Of a stretch of DNA of 64,000 nt, positions 1 through 51,641 are shown piece by piece. The stretch covers positions 7,130,001-7,194,000 of the forward strand of contig CAVNZM010000014.1 of assembly GCA_963693365.1 (NCBI GenBank), in the 5' to 3' direction. The translations under genes were made by a program, and so were the position numbers. The notes beneath the pieces are model-generated. The model ran no database searches and had not been told where the DNA came from. It saw nothing but the letters and a program-made list of their open reading frames with translations. The stretch is from Amoebidium appalachense (Eukaryota > Ichthyosporea). Every line of letters starts with the position of its first letter. Position 1 is the stretch's first letter.

Positions 1-153
1 AGAGTGACACACACACATGCATGCCCACACATGCACACACACACAGGCACACCCCCCCACACACACGCGCGCGCGCACTCACACAACACACACAAACACG
101 CACACGCGCACACACACACACACTCACAGGCACACGCACACGCGTACGTGCGT

Positions 154-231
<78 letters not shown>

Positions 232-1488
232 ACAAACAAGCAATATTCGATATACAGGGTCTTTTTCTTTTTCACCTCTCCAACTCCTTCTCACCCCCCT
301 CACCCCCCCCCCCCCCTTTCCCCCCTCCCCCCCCCCCCCCCCCTCCCTTCGGGCCTATTCACAAACCCTCACCCTCCTCCAACACCTCCCCATTCCCCCC
401 CCCCCCCCCCCCCCCAAACACACAAACACACACACCATCACCACCCCCACCTTCCTCCCCATTCTGTCCTGTACCACGGCTTAGCATGTGATCACAAAGA
501 GGGAATGTAACGGCATGTCGTTTTTGCCGTTTTTCTGCTTGCACTTTATCTCCGATGGGCAAAGAAAGAGGGTGGGATTTTTGTAATTGCCGAAGTTTAA
601 ACCACGTCTGGGTATCCTCTTAGGCTCTCATTTGCGTAACCCATTTGGGACCCCAGACGGACCCGGGGGGGGGAGGGGGAGGGGGGGAGGGGGGGGGGGG
701 ATGGGGGGATGGGGGGGGGGGGGGGGGGAGGGGGAGGGGGGAAACAAACACATCTCATCATTGTGCGTACCAATTACCTTACGCTTACAGTTTCATGACA
801 TTCACACTAACATAAAATGGCCCAAATTTCACAATTTGTACAACCTCGCACGCACACATGCACACACGCACACATGCATGCATGCAAACACACACGTACG
901 CACTCACTCACACACGCACGCACACACACGGACACACACACGTACGGGCCAACCATCACACACACTCATTCACCCACCACCCACTCACGTCAACCACTTA
1001 CAGGCACCACATCCACATGCCAATGGGCTAAGTGTCATCGACATGGTTTTGGCCACAAATTTGGGTGTTTGCAGTGATGACGACGGGAGTGGGAGAAGGG
1101 CTTCACCATGGCGGGTTTATAAGACTAATAGGCTATAGGGTTATCACTGTGTGTGCGGATAGGTGGATATGTTGGAGGACTAGGTATATCTCGTAATTTT
1201 CGTATTCTATACATGGTTTATCATGTAAAATTCATTTTCTATACTTTTATCGCACGTTTTCTTTTGTGAGAACTCTTTTTGAATTGTAACTTTATCAATC
1301 GAAGTTCTTATTCTGAAAATATATCGTCTTAATCCTTTCTGTGTGTTTTGGTGTTGCATGTTTCTTTCATGTCTATGTAGGCCCGCCAGACCCTCCCCCC
1401 CCCCTCCCTCCCTCCCCCTCCCCCCCGCCCCCCTCCTCCCCGGACGCACACACACATCGTGTATGTACACATTTGCACGCGTATGGGT

Positions 1489-1552
<64 letters not shown>

Positions 1553-2475
1553 ACAGGCTCTCTTTTGCCCTTTCTTCTGCGTTTGGTGGCCGTAGTTGTC
1601 CCCGGGAAAGGAGGAGTGGGGGGGGGGGGACTCTTCTACCTTGTGCAAGGAGGCTATTCCGACTCGTTGGGATCGAGTATTTCGGCTATTAGGCTGAGTG
1701 TTGCTGTTAACAGTTTTAGAATGTGCTGGTGGTGCTGTGACCGCAAGGATTTGTTTTTATAAACTTTTTAATTATCTTTTCAAGGATATGTGTATACCCC
1801 CATGTACCTGATTTTGATATAACACTGAGGGGATATACCGACCAAAACCCCTCCATACCTGAGACTGGTCTCGTTGTGCCTCAAGTAAAACACCATAAAC
1901 CTCCCCATGTGTATTTGTATCCACAAGACTCAAATGAAAGCTGCTATCAGAATATGTGTCTTCCTTGCGTATGCATAAACCTCGAATCAGGATACACGAA
2001 CACAACAGTTTGATCATTAGTATATTACCATATATGGTGTCGCATCATGTTATTCATATAGGCATTGGGGGTGGGTTCGCATACTTATTGTGCAGGGCGG
2101 GCCGTGTATCAATACACGAATTTACCAGTAAGGAGGTGTATAAATGTGCCAGTGGCCACTGTATGGAACAAAATACATGGGTTGGCAATCTCAGTTTCTT
2201 TAGCTTCCGTCTCGTCTTAGTCTCTAAGAAGTAGAATTTCTCGATGTCCCCTTAACAACGGGTTTGCTGGTGGGCCTATTCTTGTTTTCAAAGTTCTGCA
2301 TGTTGCTGTAGTACTTGTTTATCTATTTTTTGGTTTAAGTTTCTCAAATCTTTTTTTTTTTTTTTTTCCCTTTTCAAAGCTGGGTGTGTGTGTGTGTGTG
2401 TGTGCGTGTGCGAGCGCGTGCGCGTGTACGTGTGTGTGTGTGTGTTGTGGGTGTGTGGGTGTGTGTGTGTGTGAC

Positions 2476-2536
<61 letters not shown>

Positions 2537-2654
2537 TGACACAACATACTCTCTGACATTTACAATTACACATGTGCGCAGATGCACACACAGTGTATGA
2601 CCATTTGTGCACAAAGGATGTGTGTGTGTGTGTGCGTGTGCGTGTGTGTGTGTG

Positions 2655-2687
<33 letters not shown>

Positions 2688-3791
2688 GGGGGAGAGGGCC
2701 CCAGAAAGGAAGGGGGGCTGAGAGGGGGGGGGGGCGCTCAGGGGGGACGAGGGCCTCAGAAAAGAAAGGGGGGCTGAGGGGGGGGGGGGGGGGGGGAGAA
2801 GGAGGGAGGGGGGAGGGCCCCCGGAATTCAGGAAAGAAATGGGGCTGAGGAGGAGGTGGGGGGCTCGGGGGGAGGGGGGGCAGCAGAAAGAAAGTGGCGG
2901 TAGAGTATAGTTAGGACACGCTGATGCAATTAACAAAACGACTCAGAAAACAACAAGCTTTTATTGGTTTACACGGTCTATATTTTTGGGGACGGTGGGA
3001 GCACAGCCCCTCGTGTGCATGTGTGGCTTACTGCGTTTTCCAGCACGGCCACACACTAGACGAGGGGCGCCGCAGGCGCCCCAAGCTATATATACACTGG
3101 AACACCCATTACTCGCTTGGGTGCCTGGATAAGAAAGACAAAGCTAAAACTACCAAATCAAACTTAGCCAAGTTAAGGAGAAAATCTATCACAGAGAACC
3201 CCTCCAAGTGGGGGGTCTCTGCCGGAAGTGCATTTACATAGCTATGGAAAGAGGCTAAGGCCTCTAAGGGGAGTATCTCCGTGAAGAACTGTATGCTAAT
3301 GCAAATAACATGTTCTCCTATGAATCAATCGGAATCGATATCAATAAAGCGATACATACCAGCTGCAGTGAAGTTAAATACCAAAAACCTTTATAACCTA
3401 CATACATAAAGTGGTACTATAACACAGGATACATGAACACACTGTGCTACCTTAAAACAGCACAATGTACAGGGAGCACACACACGTGACATACACGTGA
3501 CCAAGCTATGACACAGAAGACAAACTGAAGACACGATCAGGAACACAAAAAAAACAAATAACTAACTAGAGGCTGTGACGTGTGCATCTATCCTGACATG
3601 TGCACTGACATCTCACAAATAAACGATCGGATATTCACAGTATGGGCCTGGTCTGCCTACTGTGTACACAAACATGCAGTTGAAGTTTTTTACCCAATCA
3701 CACAGAAGAGTGACAGAGAAAACAAACGGAAAGAGAAACGGCAAAATGAAAATTCCGAAAGGAAACTTAAGAGAGAAGAAAGCACGAAGAG

Positions 3792-3860
<69 letters not shown>

Positions 3861-3949
3861 GACGAGCAAACAGAAAAAGGCTAACATTAACAGGACACTA
3901 ACTACTCATGTCATGTACTCGCGTGAGTACACGTACGCAACAACAGTGT

Positions 3950-3999
<50 letters not shown>

Positions 4000-4080
4000 A
4001 GAGGAGAAGGTCAAGCACATGCGGAGTTCTCTTCCACAACCAGGCCATGATACTTTGATACTTGCTGCACCACTAGAACA
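1..4080. other. No gene supported; 3' flank of the large gene and simple repeats
   Basis: Contains (CA)n at 154-227 and 1493-1550, C-rich 298-412, G-rich 663-741, (GT)n 2387-2530, G-rich 2655-2880, (CA)n 3795-3857 and poly-G 3962-3998. Unique stretches (about 1130-1370, 1780-2340, 2930-3780) show no convincing exon. TTTATT at 2960-2965 would read AATAAA on the minus strand, 1.1 kb past the stop. Confidence 0.5.
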
Positions 4081-42370
<38,290 letters not shown>

Positions 42371-42388
42371 AATTAGACACATATTCAT

Positions 42389-42627
42389 TAACACTGCAAA
42401 TGCACGTATTTATAGAACAGTTACGATAGCAGAATTCTACGAAAACCAACCAACATCTGACAAAAGCTCAGCTACATACAGTACTCAAACAAAAGCGTCA
42501 CGAGTTAACACTGCAAATGCACTTAATTATAGAACAATTACGATAGCAGAATTCTACGAAAACAAACCAACATCTGACAAAAGCTCAGCTACAATACATG
42601 CAGTACTCAGACAAAAGCGTCACCTGG
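42389..42627 (-). repeat. 119-bp tandem duplication just upstream of exon 1
   Basis: Two direct copies (about 42389-42507 and 42508-42627) share TTAACACTGCAAATGCAC, GATAGCAGAATTCTACGAAA and CATCTGACAAAAGCTCAGCT with few changes. They begin about 20 bases upstream of the start codon of the large gene, so they fall in its 5' UTR or promoter. Confidence 0.85.
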
Positions 42628-42689
42628 AGAAGTGGCTCTTACAATAGTGTTACGTACATAGTGAATGCCAGAGTGCATTCCAAAATGAC

Positions 42690-42715
42690 TTGTAACCAAT
42701 CACAGTCGCCCGCCA
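42690..42715 (-). promoter_or_regulatory. Possible CCAAT-type element upstream of the large gene
   Basis: AACCAATCACAG on the plus strand (ATTGGTTAC on the gene strand), about 330 bp upstream of the ATG. Only a motif match; no TATA box was recognised nearby. Confidence 0.2.
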
Positions 42716-43262
42716 AATGGACAACAATAAACCGTACCCAGGGGTTGTTAGGTAATGTCGTAATGAACATAATCCGGTGATTTTGATTCCCGCTCACTGT
42801 ATTCATTAGATGTTCAAGATTGGAAATAAGTCGTATACTTTGATGAAGTTACACCGTATTACAGCCCTGACTGCACGTTAACGTGTCACAAACAACGTAC
42901 AAGTACAGTGTACTGAACGGGTGACTCGCTGCCACGTGCGACCACTCAGTGGCCTCACTGCCGCCTTAGCCGCCGTTTGACCAAGTCTATTCACTCTATT
43001 TTTCACAGAGGGTATGACTTGGCACGAAATCAGTCGGCCGCCGCGGAGGAAATGTTTCGTCGCCTTGAAAAATGTCCACCTCAAATTTTAAAAAATCTAG
43101 CAGGTCGGACTCGTGTCTATCCATGGACAGCGCTTTTAGCATTTGATATAATTTGAGATTACCTGTGCTCGAAAATATTCGTGGTTGTTCCCCCCAAGGA
43201 GTTGGTCTCAACGTTTTTGTAAATTCAAATATCGAAGCTAGTGCGCACAGGTTACATGATGG

Positions 43263-44520
<1,258 letters not shown>

Positions 44521-45200
44521 CACTTCCCCCAGCACACACACAAACACACCACCACCACCACCACCACCACCAATACCCTACGACTCAAAGCACTGTGCTG
44601 TTTGATGTCTCGTGTGTTGTTATATAACATACATACCTATGACAATAATTAATGATAATGATAGATAATCCACGTGCATGATATGTGTATAGTATGTAGT
44701 GCTGAATATTTCACTCCCGTACTTCTTTTTCCTCGTTCCTTCCCTTCATATCTTCCTTCGTGTACACATTTTGCCTTCCTTCCCCCCCTTCCCCTCCGCC
44801 CCCCCCACCCCACCCTTCCCCTCTCATACCTTTCCTCGTTTCCCTGTCCCTCCCTCTCCCTCTCGCTTTCTCTTCCACTCATCACCCTACCATCAAAACC
44901 CACCCACCCACCCACCTCAGGCATTAGATCCGTCCCCCTTTTTTTTTTCCCCCACCGATGTTGACTCGCCCTCCCCACTTTCCCAAACCACCCCCCCTCC
45001 CCCCCCCTCCTCCCCAACCACCACCTCCCAAAAAAAAAAAAAAAAGAAAAAAAAAGAAAAAATAAATAAAGAGAGAAAGGGCGAAAAGAAAGAAAAGAAA
45101 GAGTACACCTAAGAAGGGGGGGGGGGGGAGGGGGGAAGGGGGAGGAGGGGGGGTGAGGGGAGAAGGGGGGGGGGGGGGAGGGGGGAGGAGGTCTTTTTAC

Positions 45201-45268
45201 CTTCACGGCCGTGCCACCACCCCCGGCTGCTGCCTTGCCCTTCTTCGCTTTGTCTCCCCCCTCAGCCT
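45201..45268 (-). CDS. Second exon: Lys/Gly-rich tail resembling parvulin Pin4 N-terminus
   Basis: 68 nt, phase 1 in and 0 out, acceptor GGCAGTGCAG, donor GTAAAA. Encodes AEGGDKAKKGKAAAGGGGTA then VK. Known Pin4/Par14 proteins have a basic Lys/Gly-rich start leading into a GGG-x-AVKV junction with the PPIase domain. No parvulin domain is found between here and 42.4 kb. The phase-0 end could also splice to exon 2 of the large gene, making this an alternative first exon pair. Confidence 0.55.
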
Positions 45269-45564
45269 CTGCACTGCCCCGTTAGCAACCACCACAAACC
45301 TTGCTTCCCATCAGCAATGCTCTAACCAACAACACAATACCCACCTCTGGTCAACATCTTCCATACGAGCCATTTCCAATCACTGCCATAGCTTCCTCTT
45401 CCCCAGTACAAGTATGTGTTCCCCTCCCTCCTCTCTTCCTCCCCAGCTCCCCCCCCCCCCCCCTTCCCTCCATACACACGAAAGAAAGAAAAAACATCCC
45501 CTCCCTCCCCTCCTCCCCTTCTCCCCTCCCCCGGCCCCCCCCTCCCCCCGCATCACCAGCCCAC

Positions 45565-45662
45565 CTGCATTTCCCTTCCCCTTGGCCGGGGCTGCCTGAG
45601 CCGTTTGTCCCTTCTTGGGCCCCATGGCAACGTGGTATGTTGCAATGATCTGCTCATGGTGA
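45565..45662 (-). CDS. First coding exon of a Lys/Ala/Gly-rich N-terminus
   Basis: ATG at 45625 opens MGPKKGQTAQAAPAKGKGNA and joins the next exon in phase 1 (donor GTGGGC). A good acceptor (TGTTTCTCACAG) precedes by 37 bases and the frame is open to it (HHEQIIATYHVA before the Met). The exon may therefore carry 5' UTR or further upstream coding. Confidence 0.6.
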
Positions 45663-45896
45663 CTGTGAGAAACAGAGAAAACAGGAGCAGTGAAGAACTA
45701 GTTGAACACCGTTCAGAACCCATTCCCCAGCCTCCAACCCCCCTCCCCCGCCCCCACAACACTCCCCCCCCAAACTCCCTCCCTGCCCTCCCCCCTCCCC
45801 CCGAAACGCACCCACCCCATCGAACCCCCCCCCCCCCCCTCCCGGCCACTCCCCCCCTCCCCCCCCCACCGCTCCCCCCGCCACACACACATACAC

Positions 45897-45929
<33 letters not shown>

Positions 45930-46085
45930 CCCCCTCCCTCTCCCTCCCTTCCTCCCTACCTCCAAATAAAGGGGAATAAACGTACTTGAGTATATGGTGG
46001 GATGTCGGGTGGGACCTAGAGAGGCTCGCTGAGATCTATAAAAAAATTGCTTTGTCCCCACCCACCACCACCCCCAACCCTTCTT

Positions 46086-46549
46086 AGGGAGGGGAGTAGG
46101 GGGGGGGGGGGGGAGGGGGGAGGGGAAGGGGAGGGTTAAGTAAAAGTATGGAGAGGTCATGATATTTGTTAGATCCAGCGAGATCCAGCGAACCCTCCAT
46201 TCCCCTCCCCCCCCCCTCCTCCCTCTTCTTTCTTCTTCCCCTCCCCACCCTCCCCCGCCACCCTCCTTCCCCGAAAGAAAAAGGAGGGGACGGAATGGGG
46301 GTTGGGTGGGGAGGGGGAGATGGTGGGGGCGGGAGGGGGGAGGGGGGAGGGGGGAGGGGGGAGAGGGGGAGGGGAGGGGGGGGGGGGGGGGGCAAGTAAA
46401 AATATGATAGAAGGTTTAATGAGATCCTGTTAGGCCACGTAAACCCTCCCACTCCCCCCCCCCACTCCCTCTTCCCCCCCGCCCTTAAGGGGGGATGAAT
46501 GATGTGCACAGCAATTTCAATTCTAATCGGATCCAGTGAGATCCGTAAC

Positions 46550-46560
<11 letters not shown>
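46086..46560. repeat. Three diverged tandem units in the divergent intergenic region
   Basis: Each unit has a G-rich block, AAGTAAAA-TATG, GAGATCC and AACCCTCC followed by a C-rich block (about 46130-46200, 46390-46450, 46520-46550). They sit between the minus-strand exons at 45.6 kb and the possible plus-strand start at 46.7 kb. Confidence 0.5.
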
Positions 46561-46593
<33 letters not shown>

Positions 46594-46745
46594 CACACAC
46601 ACACACACACAAACACACATATACGCGCACACACACACATACACAAATACACACACATATACACACACCAACAACCCGACCACAACAACAACACCTACTT
46701 CAACTAAAGTTGTTTGCACTAATCAACGTCAGTAAAACATCGAAA

Positions 46746-46790
46746 ATGAAACCGCAAAACAGATCACTTTCGAAGTTCGGAGCTCCTTCG
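46746..46790 (+). CDS. Possible first exon of a plus-strand gene
   Basis: ATG with MKPQNRSLSKFGAPS up to a GTGACT donor, phase 0; in-frame TGA follows 8 codons later if unspliced. It lies head-to-head with the minus-strand exons at 45.6 kb. Weak donor and short length make it tentative. Confidence 0.25.
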
Positions 46791-46827
46791 GTGACTTGGT
46801 ACACACAGCCGTGGTGATATTCCTACC

Positions 46828-47236
46828 CTCTCCCTCTCCCTCTCCCTCTCCCTCTCCCTCTCTCCCTCTCTCTCCCTCTCTCTCTCTCTCCCTCTCTCTC
46901 TCTCTCCCTCTCTCTCCCCCCCCCCCCCCCCCTCTCTCCCTCTCTCTCTCCCTCTCTCCCTCCCTCTCTCCCTCCCCCTCTCCCTCTCTTCCCTCCCTCC
47001 CTCTCTCCCCCTCTCTCTCTCTCTCTCCCTCTCTCTCTCTCTCTCTCCCTCCCTCCCTCTCTCTCTCTCTCCCTCTCTCTCCCTCTCTCTCTCCCTCTCT
47101 CTCTCCCTCTCCCTCTCCCTCTTCCTCTTCCTCTCCCTCCCTCTCCCTCTCCCTCTCCCTCTCCCTCTCCCTCTCCCTCTCCCTCTCCCTCTCCCTCTCC
47201 CTCCCTCTCCCTCTCCCTCTCCCTCTCCCTCTTCCT

Positions 47237-47285
<49 letters not shown>

Positions 47286-47300
47286 CCCCCCCCCCCCCCT
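46828..47300 (+). repeat. (CCCTCT)n and CT tract
   Basis: Hexanucleotide CCCTCT repeats and CT runs with a poly-C block, in what would be the first intron of the plus-strand gene. Confidence 0.9.
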
Positions 47301-47337
47301 CTCTCGTGTCGTTGATCATGCACTGTCAAACAAGCAG

Positions 47338-47378
47338 GTCTATGCACGTGCAAGCATGCACATGTATGCGGAATGGAG
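47338..47378 (+). CDS. Candidate plus-strand exon
   Basis: 41 nt between AACAAGCAG and GTTGCA, encoding VYARASMHMYAEW plus AG of a split codon. Phase 2 out agrees with the next candidate exon at 47569. Short and weakly supported on its own. Confidence 0.35.
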
Positions 47379-47568
47379 GTTGCATTCAGTTGTGCTCTCC
47401 CCTCCTCATTCCATTTCTCACTCTTCTCGTCGTCTGCCGCACAGTTCTCCCTCTGCTTGCCTGTGGAGTCGTGTTATCACCTGTGCACAACACAATGAGT
47501 CATATTTCTTATTCCGTTGCCCTTCTTCTCCACCCTGTCCATTACTGTACCATAAACCTTGCTTGCAG

Positions 47569-47638
47569 GTGTGTGATATCACTGATTTATGCTGCAGGTG
47601 CATTTGCTAGAGCTGGCATGTTTTTGTATCCCTGGTGT
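47569..47638 (+). CDS. Candidate plus-strand exon, hydrophobic
   Basis: Acceptor CTTGCTTGCAG, phase 2 in. Encodes CVISLIYAAGAFARAGMFLY then PWC, a membrane-like stretch. Donor GTTTGA, phase 0. The frame ends two codons later (TGT GTT TGA), so it must be spliced or terminate here. Confidence 0.4.
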
Positions 47639-47683
47639 GTTTGATTGTGGGTCTCCATACATCTTATTATCTTCATATGTGAG

Positions 47684-47793
47684 GGTGTGTATGTGTGTGA
47701 GTGTAAGCCACAAAACTACAAGCATGATGTGAATCGCAAGCCAGTGTGTGTGGTTGAGATCATTCGGCTTGTTTTAAGGAGGAAGCTGTATAG
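47684..47793 (+). CDS. Candidate plus-strand exon
   Basis: Encodes GVYVCECKPQNYKHDVNRKP, then VCVVEIIRLVLRRKLY and AG of a split codon. Phase 0 in (acceptor CATATGTGAG, or one of two later in-frame AGs) and phase 2 out at GTGTGT. Joins the next exon in phase. Confidence 0.5.
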
Positions 47794-47989
47794 GTGTGTC
47801 CTGCACGTGTGCAGACCCCTAAGTATATACACCTATTGTTTTCCTGTTGTTGGGCCACACACTTCGTATTTTTGCTCGATTAATTATTCTCTTTTCTTTC
47901 CCATCCCCATCCTTCCCCCCCCCCCCCCCCTCTCTCGCTCACCTTTCCTTTCCCCCTTCCCCTCTCCTTGCCCCTTCCCCTCCCCCTTT

Positions 47990-48033
<44 letters not shown>

Positions 48034-48087
48034 CTCCTCCTTGCCCTCCCTTCCCCCCCACCACTCATCCCCACCCCTACCCCCCAG

Positions 48088-48288
48088 TCACATGTCGACC
48101 CCTTTGGGTGTGGATGGGCTAATTATCCCACCGGCAACGGTGGGGACTTGTCTCCAATGCAAAGCAAGGGAGGGTTACATGGAAAGGAGAAGAGGGGGCG
48201 GGGAACGTGGGGGTGGGGTTGGGCTGTTTCGCCGTGCGGAGGTTGTAGAGGTGCAGGCGGTGGAAGGACCCACGCCAACCACGTACAG
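48088..48288 (+). CDS. Plus-strand exon with CxxC motif
   Basis: 201 nt, acceptor TACCCCCCAG, donor GTGGGT, phase 2 both sides. Reads HMSTPLGVDGLIIPPATVGT, CLQCKAREGYMERRR, a Gly-rich spot, then LFRRAEVVEVQAVEGPTPTT. A single Cys pair; no family recognised. The opposite strand also has a protein-like frame (FHRLHLYNLRTAK) but without matching splice phases. Confidence 0.55.
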
Positions 48289-48391
48289 GTGGGTGTGGGG
48301 AAAGTGTGTGTGTTTGCACTCGTGCATTGATGTATGTGCATGGGATGGGGGAAGTGAGAAGCGGAGGGGGAGGAGAGCTGGCTATGTGGAT

Positions 48392-48426
<35 letters not shown>

Positions 48427-48740
48427 CTGCCTGCCTGTGTGCATGCCGGGTGTGTGCGTGTATTTGTGTGGACTGTGTGCTCAAGCTTGTGCGTGTGCAT
48501 GTATTGTTATCCTTGGGCTAATGTGCAATGCATGTGTGCGTGCGGGTGCCTGAGTAAGTCAGCGAGTGGTATTGTATACTTTTGGATGAGACTGTGTGTG
48601 TGTATTATCGTATGGTATGTAGTCGAGGTATTGTTATTAGTGGTGGAGGTCTTGGTGTGTGTGTGTGTACTCTGATACATTGCTGCCACCGCTGCCATAT
48701 GTATTTTTTTTGTTCTCTATTCAATAACTAGAAGCTCACA

Positions 48741-48778
<38 letters not shown>

Positions 48779-48856
48779 ACTCCCCCCCGCACATGGTGGT
48801 GACTGCATGCAATGCCCACGGCACATGTAAGCAGTACTCCCAATTGTCTCTGAGAG

Positions 48857-48901
<45 letters not shown>

Positions 48902-49221
48902 ACCCCCTTCCTTCTCTCTTCGTGGGTGCTCTTTCTTCTTCCCACCATAATGCGTGATGTACTACGTCTCTCACTTTCTCCCCGACCCTCAATCCCTCCC
49001 TCTTTCCCCGTCTCTCGCCTTTCTCTGTCCCCTCTCCCCCCCTCTCTCCCCCTCCCCCACTCCCTCTAGCTCTCCTGTGCCCCTAGCTCACCACGAACTC
49101 TATCTTTGAGTCCTTTGGTATTGATAAACCGTGCCATCATATATGGTTACCATATAATCATATATGGTTACCATATATTTACGTTATACGAGGACTTGCC
49201 TAATTGGCTGCTTTCCCCCAG

Positions 49222-49354
49222 TGCCCACGTTGGCAGACATAGGGGAAGAAATACTGTGAAATTTCGCCCAGCACACAACTCCGATCTGTCTGAGCCCTTG
49301 CGGGGTCTTACCATTCAGGCACACAGCTACGTCGAAGTCTACACTACTTCTTCT
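49222..49354 (+). CDS. Plus-strand exon
   Basis: 133 nt, acceptor GCTTTCCCCCAG, donor GTATGT, phase 2 in and 0 out. Encodes AHVGRHRGRNTVKFRPAHNS then DLSEPLRGLTIQAHSYVEVY. The split codon with the previous exon (AG|T) is intact. This phase match is the best support for the gene. Confidence 0.6.
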
Positions 49355-49645
49355 GTATGTATAGACAGCACACCTTCCCCCCTTACCCCCTTTTATCTCA
49401 ATAAAAAATCCCCTTGTATGGAAACCTGCATTGTGTTGTTCTGAGTGAAGGACTACTTTGTACTCTGTAACACGTGCCCTCCCCCCCCCCCCCCCCCCCA
49501 TCCCTGGGCCTCCCCTTCCTTGTGTTTTTGAGGTGTCTTGTGTTTTGTCTTAATTTCTCCACGTCCATAATCCCAACCCCTACAATGGGCATGAACCCCC
49601 CCCCCACACATTCCCCATTTAAAATCCATGTTGATAGGGGTTCAA

Positions 49646-49692
49646 TACTTACACTTCAACTAATGCCGGGGGAGCCTCGACTGCCATACAGG
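49646..49692 (+). CDS. Candidate plus-strand exon, frame unresolved
   Basis: Between GTTGATAG (acceptor ending at 49637-49645 region) and CATACAG|GTGGGA. Two frames are possible: GFNTYTSTNAGGASTAIQ (phase 0, fits the preceding exon) or ILTLQLMPGEPRLPY (phase 2 out, fits an alternative reading of the next exon). The edges are approximate. Confidence 0.35.
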
Positions 49693-49846
49693 TGGGAGGC
49701 CAAAGCGGAATTCGAAGATGACCTGCTTGTGGTATGACCCCCCACTCCCCCCCCCCCCCCCCCCCCCCAACCTACACGTGCACACCCCGCACGCACGCAC
49801 GCGTGCACATACAGACACACATATCCTCTCTTTCTCTCTCTCCAAC

Positions 49847-49893
<47 letters not shown>

Positions 49894-50080
49894 ACCCACC
49901 CCCCACGGATGGTGCCAGGAAAAAAACAAGCACACGCACAAACACACACACACACTCATTCACTCACACACAATCTACACACACATACACACACCTGGTC
50001 CCTTCTCCCAACCACTTAGGCAGTCACCTCGCCTAACCACCCAGGCATTTTTGACTATTCACAGGCATTATCCCGCATTA

Positions 50081-50114
<34 letters not shown>

Positions 50115-50161
50115 CGCCCCAACTTTCTCCCTCTGAGTCCTCACGCCCCCTTCTGCCCCCC

Positions 50162-50232
50162 AGAGATTGCCGCCATGCTGTGACTCAATGCTACGGCAAA
50201 TTCTCCCAGGCGTTGCAAACACCATGCAGCAA
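50162..50232 (+). CDS. Candidate plus-strand exon, frame unresolved
   Basis: Acceptor GCCCCCCAG, donor GTATGT. Reads either RLPPCCDSMLRQILPGVANT (phase 0) or DCRHAVTQCYGKFSQALQTP (phase 2). Both frames are open and both have a compatible neighbour. Edges accurate to a few bases. Confidence 0.4.
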
Positions 50233-50470
50233 GTATGTGCCCTTCCCCCCCCCCCCCCCCCCCCCCTTCCCCCCATCCTCGCCTCCTCCCCTTCCTCCCC
50301 CTCCCCCCTCCCACCCTCCCCCTGGGGCACACAGATACACTAATCAACCCACTCACCCATCCTTAATCCCCCCACTCGTTTCGCCCCCACCCCCCACCCT
50401 ACACAAACCCATCCCCTCCGTGCTCTAGCTTTTACACCCTACACCTGTACCGCCATGTGGTTTATCATGT

Positions 50471-50523
<53 letters not shown>

Positions 50524-50598
50524 CGGCCCCCCCCCCCCACCACCACCACCACCAACCTTTTTGCTGTTGCCTAAGTGCGAATACTTTTTTTACTCCAG

Positions 50599-50642
50599 AT
50601 TAAAACTTCTGTGCAAGTATGAACCGCTCATTGGAAAGAGAG
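50599..50642 (+). CDS. Candidate plus-strand exon
   Basis: Acceptor TTTTTACTCCAG (good pyrimidine tract), donor GTAGAA. In phase 2 it reads LKLLCKYEPLIGKR and leaves phase 1, which fits the exon at 51642. In phase 0 it would be a six-codon exon ending at GTATGA. Confidence 0.45.
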
Positions 50643-51433
50643 GTAGAAGCAAGAGAAGTGGCGACAAGGCGAGACTGATGACTGATATGGGATGACTGAT
50701 GTGGGGTTTAAGTGATCGTGTTTGAGAGCTAGGCATGGAAGAGAATGTGTTAGGGAAAGGGTAGAGGGGGAGAGGGGAGGGGGGGGGGGGGGGGGTCCCT
50801 CTTGTTCGATTGCCATAAGCCTGTCGTGTATATTTATTCGTGTAGAACAGGAGGGGGGGGGGGGGGGGGGGGGGCTGGGGGCAGAGAGAGTCGATTAAGC
50901 CTGTACAAACACACACGGCCACAAAGTCGGACACATGCAGGAACACGAACCTTGCAAAAACACACACATGAACACACAGGCACACCAACAACACACATTT
51001 GCTGTCCTTCACTGCCACTATCCCCACTGCCACTATCCCCAGCAGCCACTAACACCATCCCCCCACCCACCCACAACCAGGACTCCTACTCATCAAAGCT
51101 GAACCACCAGCAACCACTAGCCAGCCACTGCAACGTTTAAACACACCATGCTGTGGATGATGGGACAAAAGGTGTGGCAAACACTTGACATTGTGCACAT
51201 GACGGAGAACCAGTGAGAAGGTGGGAGAGAGGTGGGTGCCAGGTGGGTGTGGGTGCATGTACCGTGACACGTGTGTGTGGTGCCATTCATGTGTGTGTAC
51301 CGTGACATGCCATTCCTGTGCGTGTACCGCCATTCCTGTGCGTGTACCGTGACATGTGTGTGTGTATGTGTATGTGTGTGTGTGTGTGAAGAGGGAAGTG
51401 GTGTAGGGTGGCGGCGGTGGTGGTGGTTGTGGT

Positions 51434-51479
<46 letters not shown>

Positions 51480-51641
51480 CTATCATGCGTGGGCTAGTGC
51501 ATGATTTTGTGATAGCCGGGGAAGAAGGTCGATTCAGATAGCACTAGTTTGACGGTTGGTGTATGTGTACCGATTTACATGTTTTAGAGATGGGTTGGGG
51601 TGGGTTCGTGTGCATAGGTCCTTGTGTGTAGGTGTGTTTAG

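Noticed and set aside
2924-3241. 105-codon plus-strand frame with a Lys-rich end
   Set aside because: No splice context, start support or recognisable motif; the region has several small inverted words and may be an old repeat.
42996-43260. Minus-strand frame with DRHESDLLDFLKFEVDIFQG
   Set aside because: Looks somewhat protein-like, but its acceptor phase (1) does not fit the phase-0 exon at 45201 and it ends in TAG. No parvulin or other domain; left unannotated.
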